Source of the DNA: an uncultured OM182 clade bacterium
GTDB taxonomy: Bacteria; Pseudomonadota; Gammaproteobacteria; Pseudomonadales; Azotimanducaceae
Direction of reading: 5' to 3'
Length of the DNA stretch: 59,879 nt
NCBI GenBank assembly: GCA_905182025.1
Contig: CAJJAA010000040.1
Coordinates: 1 to 59,879 of the forward strand
The position numbers and the translations under genes were made by a program. How positions within the stretch are numbered: position 1 is the first letter of the stretch; each line of letters starts with the position of its first letter. Of this stretch, positions 26,026 to 34,307 are shown piece after piece. The notes under the pieces are model-generated. The model was not told where the DNA came from and searched no databases. It saw nothing but the letters and a program-made list of their open reading frames with translations.

Positions 26026-27498
26026 CTAATCAACTATTTTAATTAGCTGTCCCGGTTCGGGTTCACCATTCGGGTACAAACCGTTCATTACCCTTAGTTT
26101 GTCCAATGCATAATTAGTTATCGGTGACTGCTCTGCCAGCGACGCCATCGTCGTACCCTCTTCTGCGCGCACGACCTGAATCTTTGGCACTTTTGCAACC
26201 TTACGATCGTCTGAATCCATCACATCAAAACTAAATATGGTGGCAATGAAATCTCGGTCCGAAGCGATTTTCTTTAAGTCGAACTGACCTGACCCCGCCA
26301 AGATATATACAAGCCGCTTACGCGTATCCGTCAACATCGCAAGTCTAGTTGGTCTTGGCCCATAGGGTGAATCCGCTCGGTCGGCGATACCAAGGAAGCC
26401 AGGCATTTTTGAAATCGTGACTTCACGCCCCTCTCTAATATTATATCCAAGGCTTTTCTCAAGGTAGTCTCTTGGTTTGACATTCTTTGCCATTCTAGAG
26501 GTCTGAAGCACGAATGCAGCATCGGCGGTCACGGACAAGGCCTGGATGCCTCTGTCGGTAGGTTCAATTCGCCAACCCTGCGGAAATGTTAGTTTGATTC
26601 CGAGTTTCGGATGATAGAAGGTGCTTTTCCTCACTACGCCCACCTGTCGCGAGCTACCGTACGCCATGCCGTTGAGTTGTTGTAAAAATTCATCAGCCTG
26701 AATGAATTCGTCATAATCAACCACCAACTTAGACGACTCACGAACCGCTTCTTTATAGCGTGTATCGTGATCAGGATGGGTCGATAGAAAACCGTGATAG
26801 ACCCTCGGTTCTCGCTTCTCAATCTTAGCCTGTGCCATTTCGATGCGATCTTTCGACTTTAAAATTTCGATTGTCTTCAACATAGCCTCTGGCGAGTAGC
26901 CTGCTTTCGCCATGTATTGCGCACCAACCTGATCGGCCTCTAATTCAAACTCTCTGCTAAACCCCAACAATAAAACGCCGCCAAACATATCACCTATTTG
27001 ATAGATGCCCGGCGTCCCTGTTGCAATGGCCGCCACTTGGCTCGCAACATCTAACATTTTCCCTCTGGACTGGGATCGGAACGTATGCCGCTCCGTTATA
27101 TGCGCGACCTCATGGCCTAGGACCGCGGCAAGTTCCGATTCTGAATTCATATGCATGAGCATTCCCCTTGTCACGTAGACATATCCACCAGGAACCGCGA
27201 AAGCATTAATCATGTCATCGTTCAGAATAGTGAAATGGTATTCAAGCTCCGGTCGAGAACTTTGCGCGGCAACACGCTTACCCACCATTTCGATATAATT
27301 TTGTAATTCCTTGTCCCTGTAAACACCAAACTGGGCAATGATTTTCTTATGCTGCTCTGCACCTAGCTTTAGTTCTTCTTCGAGACTAATGGCGAAAACA
27401 GAATTGGAGCCAAAAAAAATGACAATAAGCAGTAGACTCAAGGTTCTGCTTTTCACATCTCTGACGAATGACACTTTATTTAATAGCGTTGCTAACAT
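26026..27498 (-). CDS. M48 family metalloprotease with LysM-like C-terminal domain (BepA/YfgC-like)
   Basis: A 490-residue exported zinc protease. The ATG at 27498 has AAAGGA four bases upstream and is preferred over 27516. A signal peptide (hydrophobic about 20-36) precedes the M48 domain with HEVAHITERH (His ligands at about 129 and 133) and EADQVGAQYMAKAGY supplying the third ligand. The C-terminal about 50 residues (EEGTTMASLAEQSP ... LYPNGEPEPGQLIKIVD) look like a LysM-type module. Such proteases act in outer-membrane protein quality control; a TPR domain as in BepA is not evident. Confidence 0.88.
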   Translation of the reverse strand: MLATLLNKVSFVRDVKSRTLSLLLIVIFFGSNSVFAISLEEELKLGAEQHKKIIAQFGVYRDKELQNYIEMVGKRVAAQSSRPELEYHFTILNDDMINAFAVPGGYVYVTRGMLMHMNSESELAAVLGHEVAHITERHTFRSQSRGKMLDVASQVAAIATGTPGIYQIGDMFGGVLLLGFSREFELEADQVGAQYMAKAGYSPEAMLKTIEILKSKDRIEMAQAKIEKREPRVYHGFLSTHPDHDTRYKEAVRESSKLVVDYDEFIQADEFLQQLNGMAYGSSRQVGVVRKSTFYHPKLGIKLTFPQGWRIEPTDRGIQALSVTADAAFVLQTSRMAKNVKPRDYLEKSLGYNIREGREVTISKMPGFLGIADRADSPYGPRPTRLAMLTDTRKRLVYILAGSGQFDLKKIASDRDFIATIFSFDVMDSDDRKVAKVPKIQVVRAEEGTTMASLAEQSPITNYALDKLRVMNGLYPNGEPEPGQLIKIVD

Positions 27499-27825
27499 TA
27501 GATCCTTTGCAATCATGCTTGTGTTCTAAAAAAAGATGTAGCCCCACGAAGTTGCTACTCGCGTTGAAACAGCTGCCGACTAGTATCTCTGACATCTAAA
27601 TGTCCATCTTAATGTCCCACATCGAGATTGCCACGCTGATACTAAGAATTATTGGATTATAGGTCGAACTCAGTATTGACTATATAGACCGCATTTGGCC
27701 CAATAAAGTTCGTTTACGTTTCTGTCGATCGAAACCTCGCCGTCGGTCACTCTATCACTGGCCAGCGATTTACACTGACAATGCTCTGGTCAATAATGAC
27801 AACCCACGAAGCTGGACAATGCCCG
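27499..27825. other. Divergent intergenic region without a recognisable gene
   Basis: About 330 bases separate the M48 protease gene from the first TPR/TonB-C gene. I see no ORF with family likeness, no clear hairpin and no repeat. It must hold the promoters of both divergent genes. Confidence 0.5.
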
Positions 27826-29268
27826 ATGTCAAAACCCACAGCGCCACTTGTAGGATTAATCATCTTCTTATTAGCGTTCTGCGCGCCACTTGTTAGTGCA
27901 CAGCCATTAGCATCAGACATCTTGCGTGAAATGGACAATACACAGCCGTTGAATTATTCACTAGAAAGTATAGACGATCAGGATATCGGCAATGATCTAG
28001 ACGCGGTTGGGCGTCTTCACGAGATGAATGGTAACTATGGGCTGGCTATCGACAACTATTTGAAATTTGCGCTCGCTGTAGAGGCCCGCCAAGGCAACTA
28101 CTCGCCAATACTCATAGAATCAATGATTGGTCTGACACGAAGTTATCAGGCATTGGGGGATTACGCCAAAGCGACCGAATATGGCGCAAGAGCCCAACAT
28201 CTAACCCATAGAGAAGAAGGTGTTTATTCCCTGCGCCAAATTGAAATCATCGACCTGATGACAGATGCTTCTCTTGCCCAAGGAAATGCTGAACAAGCCG
28301 ACAAGACTCAGAAGTTTTCACTTTTTATTGCACAGCATCATTTCGGCGATGACAGCCTCGATGCTATTCCAGCGCTCAACAAACTGGGACAATGGTATGT
28401 GGATTCAGGTCAATTTACCCGCGCAGACAAACTCTTAAACGTACAAGCTGAGATCGTCACCAACGTCGCAGGACCGCTCGACCCGCATCATTTACCGATT
28501 ATCATCGAACGGGCAAAATTAAAGCGCCTGCGCCGAATCTGCTGTAGTCACATCGTGATGCAGACGGCCCTTGCGGTACTCCAGCACAACGCTAATCTAC
28601 CCGCTGACGTTCGCATTGCGACCTATCTCGCGCTTGGCGATAGCTTCACTGATCAAGGCAAGACGATTACCGCTGCCGACTATTACCGGCAAGCGTGGCA
28701 ACTCATGGATGAGTCAGAGCAGACTGCCCTTTCTGAGCCGAAGAGCATCGCAATGAGTCGTGCACTTATATCCCGAAGAGGTAAAGACCCAAGACTTTTT
28801 ATGCCCGAGAAGGATCGATTTGGCAATACTAATTTTTCACCGATTTCCGCTCAGGAACAGCTAATACTTGAGACATTACCGCCACAAAGCTTCACGTTGC
28901 CTTTAGCGGATAATCTCTACACCATGGCGCTTAGGGACAAGGGGCAATATTCGCACTATGAAAAAACAGAAAAAGTGTATCGAGTCGTCGGTCACCCCTA
29001 TCGATTTGTGCACCGACAGATTATTAACATCTTGCCGTTCAGTTTCCAAAATGACAGCGGTCTCAGTCAACTGGTTGTCGACTTAAGCTTTACCGTCGGC
29101 AGCCGCGGTGACCTTTATGATATTGAAATATTAACACCACAAATCCCATCCAAGATGCGAAACTTGTTGCGGGAAACGTTAAGACGGTCGGTGTATCGTC
29201 CAGCTATACGCAACGGTGAACCTGTTGAGACAAAAGACGTGCGCATCAAGCAGACGTTTAAAACCTAA
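27826..29268 (+). CDS. Exported TPR protein with TonB C-terminal-like domain (paralogue 1)
   Basis: A 480-residue protein. The ATG at 27826 (MSKPTAPL) gives a normal signal peptide cut after LVSA; in-frame ATGs at 27781 and 27796 have no better ribosome site. Residues about 50-280 hold TPR-like helical pairs (LGLAIDNYLKFALAVEA, YQALGDYAKATEYGARA). The last 75 residues end in a TonB C-terminal-like fold: a strand pattern LVVDLSFTVGSRGDLYDIEI and RRSVYRPAIRNGEPVETKD. It is the first of two adjacent paralogues. Likely periplasmic; partner unknown. Confidence 0.78.
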   Translation: MSKPTAPLVGLIIFLLAFCAPLVSAQPLASDILREMDNTQPLNYSLESIDDQDIGNDLDAVGRLHEMNGNYGLAIDNYLKFALAVEARQGNYSPILIESMIGLTRSYQALGDYAKATEYGARAQHLTHREEGVYSLRQIEIIDLMTDASLAQGNAEQADKTQKFSLFIAQHHFGDDSLDAIPALNKLGQWYVDSGQFTRADKLLNVQAEIVTNVAGPLDPHHLPIIIERAKLKRLRRICCSHIVMQTALAVLQHNANLPADVRIATYLALGDSFTDQGKTITAADYYRQAWQLMDESEQTALSEPKSIAMSRALISRRGKDPRLFMPEKDRFGNTNFSPISAQEQLILETLPPQSFTLPLADNLYTMALRDKGQYSHYEKTEKVYRVVGHPYRFVHRQIINILPFSFQNDSGLSQLVVDLSFTVGSRGDLYDIEILTPQIPSKMRNLLRETLRRSVYRPAIRNGEPVETKDVRIKQTFKT

Positions 29269-29410
29269 AGACTGGACATAAGGACAGGAAATTCAGATAT
29301 ATTGACTCGTTGCACTGAGAAAGTCTTTTTAAATTGATAACTCGCTAGACGGATAGAACTGCTCGAAAAAAAACGACAAAACTTGAACCCTGAAAACTAC
29401 GCTTTAAACT

Positions 29411-30781
29411 ATGATAAGAAAGCTCATTCAAGGACTAATCATTCTCGCAACCACAAGTCCTGTGTTTGCCACCAATGCAATCTATAAAGATATTGCGTTT
29501 CAAGATCCCGCGCTAACAACACTACAACAGACCTTGCTACAACAGTTACGCGATGAGGAACTGATTGGCGCCGGCGAGACGGCTAATGACATGGTTGAAC
29601 TGGTTTCCCGTGACTTCGACGTCGATAGCCTGAACTACGCAAAAGTATTAACAAACTCAGCACTGATCGACTGGAAGCTTGACCGACCTGAACCTGCACT
29701 TGCCTCCCTGCGACTGGCCATTGTCCATACAGAAAGTATTAGTCCGTTTCATTCAGCGCTTTTTGAAATGCTGATTGCGGAAGCGGTTATCGAGCATAAA
29801 ACCGGCTATTTGGAATACGCCGCTGACACCTATAGACAGGCGCAGCATATCTCACATCGGATCGACGGCGTTTATACCCAGCTGCAGATACCCGTCATCG
29901 ACGCTTTAACAGAAATTCATATCAGAACGAACAAGCCGTATCAGGCTGACCAAGAGCAGAGACTGAAATTAAAAGTCATCGAACAGGCCTTTGGGCCTGA
30001 TGACGAAGCAATCATCCCAACACTCACCAAACTAGGCGCCTACTTCGCCGTTCGAGGTCACTCATTTAATGTCAACGTGAACTCTCAGACTCGACTGTAT
30101 CGAGATAGTCTATTTCGCGATGCCATCAACATGTTTGATCGTTCGCTAGCGATCCTCGAGGACAATTACGGCGAGGCAGATTTACGATTAGTCGATCCTC
30201 TGATCGAAATGTCGAAAGTGCGCTTTCTGCAGGGTTCATCAAGAACTCAGGCGGAAGAGGCCATGCAGCGAGCCTACGCTATCGTAAGCAATCACCCCAG
30301 TTCAGATGCTGCAGACGTCGCCAATGCGCTGGTTAAACTAGCCGATACCTACACGCTCACCTCTGATACGAGAAATGTGCCAACCTATGAAGCGGCTTGG
30401 GCGTTACTTGTCGACACGCCAGAAAACGAGCAACTTCGTTATCAATTATTTAGTATCCCAAAGCGACTTTATCCCGACAAAACACTGCAACCGGTGTTAG
30501 CGAGACAACCGGTAACCGTGCCGTTCGGCGAGGAGCTATTTGTAGAACTCGAGTATTCGGTCAATCCAACAGGCCGTGTCTCCGAAGCCAAAATTATCGA
30601 CAGCAACGTTCCGAATGAGCAGAGAAAGCTCTATCGCAGCTACATTTCCACCTTAAAATATCGTCCGAGGATGGCAGAAGGTAGCCCTGTTAAAACGCAA
30701 GGCTTAGGTTTGAGACAAACTTACAAGGTACTACAGAGCGCACCCAGTCTTTCAGAAACTGTGCCGCCAGGCGAAGACTAG
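29411..30781 (+). CDS. Exported TPR protein with TonB C-terminal-like domain (paralogue 2)
   Basis: A 456-residue paralogue of the preceding gene: signal peptide (MIRKLIQGLIILATT, cut after VFA), TPR-like helices with ALASLRLAIVHTESI and DTYRQAQHISHRIDGVY, and a C-terminal domain LFVELEYSVNPTGRVSEAKI ... LKYRPRMAEGSPVKTQG that follows the TonB-C strand/turn pattern. The matching RQTYKV and KQTFKT ends of the two proteins support duplication. It lies 142 bases after paralogue 1; the stop overlaps the convergent lipoprotein gene by four bases. Confidence 0.78.
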   Translation: MIRKLIQGLIILATTSPVFATNAIYKDIAFQDPALTTLQQTLLQQLRDEELIGAGETANDMVELVSRDFDVDSLNYAKVLTNSALIDWKLDRPEPALASLRLAIVHTESISPFHSALFEMLIAEAVIEHKTGYLEYAADTYRQAQHISHRIDGVYTQLQIPVIDALTEIHIRTNKPYQADQEQRLKLKVIEQAFGPDDEAIIPTLTKLGAYFAVRGHSFNVNVNSQTRLYRDSLFRDAINMFDRSLAILEDNYGEADLRLVDPLIEMSKVRFLQGSSRTQAEEAMQRAYAIVSNHPSSDAADVANALVKLADTYTLTSDTRNVPTYEAAWALLVDTPENEQLRYQLFSIPKRLYPDKTLQPVLARQPVTVPFGEELFVELEYSVNPTGRVSEAKIIDSNVPNEQRKLYRSYISTLKYRPRMAEGSPVKTQGLGLRQTYKVLQSAPSLSETVPPGED

Positions 30782-31452
30782 CCCTCGGCCTGAAGAAACT
30801 CTTTAAGTTGCAGCGCAAGTGCTTTGCAAGCGGCATTTCCCGGTCGGGCCATAATGGGAATCGGCAGTACTAAACCGGCAATATAGGAGGTCCCGGAAGC
30901 ATCAGCGCTGATCTCTCCCGCTGTCGTTAGGTTTTGTAAGTCCCAGATAGCCGCTTCGTAGGACGCATCTTCTTCCCAGTAAGTGACACCAAAACAACCA
31001 CCACCCACGGTACTCACCGTACAACTGAAACTACCTCCACGGTCGGTGGTAATGGTATCGCCATCAATCCACGCAATATATCGAACATTGTTTTCGTCGA
31101 TTCTTTGCTGGACCCCAGGCTGAGCAAAAAGGCGAGCGAGATCATCACTGCTATCGGGCGCCGTTCTAGGTTCAAACCAGGGATAGAGCTGATCTTTAAA
31201 TTCAGCTTCGCTCATCAAGCGGATCGGTGTTCGACCGCCACTCAGCGCATCCGACAGACAATCTGTAAAGCTTTCTTCAGTTTCTCTCTCGTTATAACTC
31301 GTGCGACTCAGTATCACTAAAGATTCTTCCGTCGTCATACCCGTTGTCGCGGTTCTCGATTGTTGAATTCTGGCGCTGGCACAACCCATCAAGAGCATCG
31401 TCATAAGGATGACCTGCAGTTGGGCTTTGTATACTTTGGCGACGCTTAACAT
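30778..31452 (-). CDS. Lipoprotein of unknown function
   Basis: A 224-residue protein with a lipoprotein signal: hydrophobic stretch 13-23 and lipobox LLMGC with the lipidated Cys at 24. The mature part has four further cysteines (at CLSDALSG, SFSCTVSTVGGGCFG, and AACKALAL), a beta-rich central part and a C-terminal helix. No domain recognised. Its stop overlaps the stop of TPR paralogue 2 on the other strand. It is downstream of the frameshifted lipoprotein on the same strand, so they may be related in use. Confidence 0.72.
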   Translation of the reverse strand: MLSVAKVYKAQLQVILMTMLLMGCASARIQQSRTATTGMTTEESLVILSRTSYNERETEESFTDCLSDALSGGRTPIRLMSEAEFKDQLYPWFEPRTAPDSSDDLARLFAQPGVQQRIDENNVRYIAWIDGDTITTDRGGSFSCTVSTVGGGCFGVTYWEEDASYEAAIWDLQNLTTAGEISADASGTSYIAGLVLPIPIMARPGNAACKALALQLKEFLQAEG

Positions 31453-31523
31453 GTTTCTTTTTGTCTCTAAAGGATCATCAAAAAGATAACCTAAATGGTC
31501 CAGAAGTTATATGGCGCAAATGA

Positions 31524-31664
31524 TCAGTCCAGATTTCTTTGTTTTAACCATTCTATGATCGCCGGTTGATGACGCAATTCAACCGCAATCTGTTGGCCCC
31601 CGTCTCGAATAGCCAGCATGGTTGCATCACCAACGGCATCACCTGCACGTAAAGGAGTTTCCTT
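31524..31664 (-). pseudogene. Displaced C-terminal end of the broken lipoprotein gene
   Basis: In the +1 frame relative to the lipoprotein ORF, 46 residues follow without a stop: KETPLRAGDAVGDATMLAIR continuing to ELRHQPAIIEWLKQRNLD and a stop at 31524. The piece is amphipathic and protein-like (AxAMLAIRDG, WLKQ), has no start codon of its own, and is open upstream only to 31718. It supplies the helical end the lipoprotein lacks, so I read it as the same gene after a one-base insertion. Confidence 0.55.
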
Positions 31665-32133
31665 CACTCTTGCCGTAACCGACAACTTCGTATTTGGCGA
31701 CACGTTGATTTTGTTTGCCTAGTACGAGCACCTGATAGCGTATGGAAACTGAATAAAATGGCAGAACGCCGATTTTGGGCGTCAAAAAACCATATTCATC
31801 AATCGTCGGTATAATCAGCCCATCGAATTGGACCTGCTGCTCGGGCGTCAATTCAGGGCTGTCGACTTCCGTCACCGAACTGAACATGGCATTGGAGAGA
31901 TTCCTGAAAAACTCGAGATTCTTCTCGCCTAAATTAATAATCCAAGTGCCCTCCGTATCTAATTCTTCGGTATGAACGAACGTTTTGAAATTTTCATCGT
32001 AATAGACAGCGACATTCGCCGGAATTTTGGCAACTAAGGGCGTCGGCACCGAGCCTTCAACTTGCACATTAGTGGTGCATGAAATCATCAAACCTAGTGT
32101 TAATAAGCTTATCAGCAGTTTCATCACGGCCAT
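31639..32133 (-). CDS. Lipoprotein, reading frame broken near its C-terminus
   Basis: The ATG at 32133 (MAVMKLL) follows GAGAAG and gives a 164-residue protein with lipobox LMISC; the longer frame to 32286 has no signal-like sequence. The body (VAVYYDENF, GLIIPTIDEYGF, SIRYQVLVLGKQNQRVAKYEVVGYGKS) looks like an envelope lipoprotein in which a helical end should follow GYGKS. Instead the frame ends after a few odd residues at 31639, and the expected end continues in the +1 frame (31524-31664). Either a mutation, a base-calling error or a +1 shift explains this. Confidence 0.65.
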   Translation of the reverse strand: MAVMKLLISLLTLGLMISCTTNVQVEGSVPTPLVAKIPANVAVYYDENFKTFVHTEELDTEGTWIINLGEKNLEFFRNLSNAMFSSVTEVDSPELTPEQQVQFDGLIIPTIDEYGFLTPKIGVLPFYSVSIRYQVLVLGKQNQRVAKYEVVGYGKSEGNSFTCR

Positions 32134-32642
32134 TGTACTTCTCAATCTGTTACTCCTGCGTTCACTGCTAATGGCGTTATATTCGTCCCAAACTAACAGG
32201 CACTTTCGATCATTCGATAAAAGACCGATCAATATCACGACCTGATAGAACATTTCACCACTATTACGGTTCAAATACAGTAGCAAACAATAAGAAAATT
32301 ACCATGACGATTCAGGTAAACTTCAGCTTTGTTAGTGAATAATGAAAATGCGTCTGTTTGTGGGGCTCTCGCGCAATATAGGACCCAAAAAATGACAATG
32401 GTTTTAAATAAAGTGATCAGACTCATCGGACTAAATGTTCACGCACGTACAACATATTGAGAGGGCTGGGCTATTTTTGATACGTTGACACACGAGGTTT
32501 CAGCTAAAGGTCTATGATCGGCAGAAATTAACCTCGGCAGATGATAGTCTCGAATCGTATTTGGAGATCAATTCACGGTTAAAAAAAATACGCCGATCGT
32601 TTACGGCAATCGATAACAAGCCAATAAGGAGAATTACACGAA
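32134..32642. other. Divergent intergenic region ahead of the stator/VWA array
   Basis: About 500 bases. The in-frame extension of the lipoprotein gene (to 32286) is not protein-like. The rest shows no ORF of note. It must hold the promoter of the long + strand array beginning at 32643; no confident -35/-10 pair or operator was found. A ribosome site AAGGAG lies at about 32625. Confidence 0.45.
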
Positions 32643-34301
32643 ATGAGATCAACCACTGTCATGATAATCTTAGGTTGTCTCTTGCTTGTCCAAGGCTGCA
32701 AGTCGCCGCCGTCGCGAACACCGCCGCCAACACCGCCACCTTCTTCGTCACCTTCAAGCAGTCCACCTAGCAGTCCCAGCTCACCATCGAGACCGACGCC
32801 ACCGACATCTTCACCGAGCAGTCCCTCGAAGCCTTCGCCATCGAACCCTAGCCAGTCTCAGCAGAAAAAGAGTTCTTCTCAGCAGAGCTCTTCAAAACAA
32901 AGCTCTTCAAAGCAAAGCCCTGCTAAAGAAAGCTCGTCTAAAAAAAGCTCGTCGGAATCCCAAAGTTCAAGTGAGTCTTCTAGCCAGCAATCATCAGAAC
33001 AGTCTTCACAACAGTCTTCACAACAGCAGCAGTCCGGCAGCGAACAACCCCCCAGCCAGCAGGGTGAGTCATCACAGGACAGACAACAGCGCACACAAGC
33101 AGGCACAGACCTTCAAGCGGCCGGTGAAGACGTGGCAAGTGTTGCAGATCTGCTGGGCGATGCTCAGTCACAAACGGCTAACGATGGCAGTACGCAACCC
33201 GAATCGGATTCAAATGAATCCGGCAGTGAACCCGAAGATCCACTCATTCCCAAAATGGAACCAACCGACAGTCAAAGCGACGAACTCGTCTTTGATGAAT
33301 CGAGCGCGAATGACCAACAAGTCGACGGTGATTCAATGCAACAGGGTAGTGAAGGTCAGCAAAATGAGACCATGGCTCAGAGCCAAGGCGACGCCGCTGC
33401 CGGCGATGAAATGATGCCCGGCGGAGATTCAGGATCGATGCCAAATACATCGGGTAACCCTGCTGATGCTAAGTCAGACTCTGGTTCGGGTAGTGATTCA
33501 ATGAACGACACCGCCGCTCAAGAAAATGCTGATGGTGGCTTATCGGAAGATATTGCGGCGGCTCAAGAGGCGCTCGAACAAGCGGGTATCGCACTTCAGG
33601 CCGCAGGCGAAGCTGTCTCTGGCGCTGAAACAGATGCGGAACTTCAGCAGGCTGAGGATCTTCTTGCTGACGCGAGAGTCGGAATACTTATTGCTGAACA
33701 AGCGCTATCCGACATTGACGCGCAACATAGTGGTGATGGCAGCGAACTTAGAGCGCGCGCTAATGACGCTTTAGGCGATGCCAACGTACAATTGGTGATT
33801 GCAACCCAAGCAGTTCTCAATGCGCGAACGGGTATGCCAGATTATGAGGGTACAGAACTTCCGAGTGGTACCCAGGTTGTTGTGGTTGGCGAACTTGGCA
33901 CATTGGATGACGAATTAAATGAATCACTCATCATATTCGATGATCAGATTGAAACCGCTCGCGCCATCATTATCAATTCCTCTGCGCCACCCATTTCAGA
34001 ATCGACCAAAAACAGACTCCCTGGCAGCAAAGGACAAGGTCTCGTTTTAGTGACGGGTGATGGTCCGCAAGATGAAAGTCCACAAACAGACGGTAGCGCT
34101 CAACCTTCTGTTGTTACGAGCACTGTACCCGGCAACAAAGACGAACAGACTGTCGCAAGTGCGACCCCAGACGATATACCCAGTGCACAGGGCGATGATA
34201 TTGTTGCCCAACAGCTCAGAGAAGCGGCTATCGATGAAACGGATCCAGAATTGAAAGCGAAACTTTGGGAAGAATATAAAAGATATAAGGAAGGACTCTA
34301 A
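32643..34301 (+). CDS. Ser/Gln/Pro-rich lipoprotein with low-complexity linker
   Basis: A 552-residue protein. AAGGAG precedes the ATG. The signal has lipobox LVQGC with Cys at 19. Residues 20-145 are an extreme low-complexity segment, first Pro/Ser then Ser/Gln/Lys, followed by an acidic Asp/Ser/Gly region (to about 295). A helical Ala-rich part follows (AAQEALEQAGIALQAAGEAV, ARVGILIAEQAL), then a Thr/Ser stretch and a charged C-terminal helix ending YKRYKEGL. I infer an outer-membrane-tethered spacer with a structured end. It is the first gene of the + strand array and lies six bases before the next. The out-of-frame ORF at 32686 is a composition artefact. Confidence 0.8.
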   Translation: MRSTTVMIILGCLLLVQGCKSPPSRTPPPTPPPSSSPSSSPPSSPSSPSRPTPPTSSPSSPSKPSPSNPSQSQQKKSSSQQSSSKQSSSKQSPAKESSSKKSSSESQSSSESSSQQSSEQSSQQSSQQQQSGSEQPPSQQGESSQDRQQRTQAGTDLQAAGEDVASVADLLGDAQSQTANDGSTQPESDSNESGSEPEDPLIPKMEPTDSQSDELVFDESSANDQQVDGDSMQQGSEGQQNETMAQSQGDAAAGDEMMPGGDSGSMPNTSGNPADAKSDSGSGSDSMNDTAAQENADGGLSEDIAAAQEALEQAGIALQAAGEAVSGAETDAELQQAEDLLADARVGILIAEQALSDIDAQHSGDGSELRARANDALGDANVQLVIATQAVLNARTGMPDYEGTELPSGTQVVVVGELGTLDDELNESLIIFDDQIETARAIIINSSAPPISESTKNRLPGSKGQGLVLVTGDGPQDESPQTDGSAQPSVVTSTVPGNKDEQTVASATPDDIPSAQGDDIVAQQLREAAIDETDPELKAKLWEEYKRYKEGL

Positions 34302-34307
34302 ATCAAC

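Noticed and set aside
32457-32520. Promoter for the array (TTGACA near 32482 and TATGAT near 32510)
   Set aside because: The spacing of 22 bases is too long for a sigma-70 promoter.
32686-33414. Long out-of-frame ORF over the Ser-rich lipoprotein
   Set aside because: It is rich in Arg and His only because the Ser/Gln codons are read one base on; no family likeness and no ribosome site.
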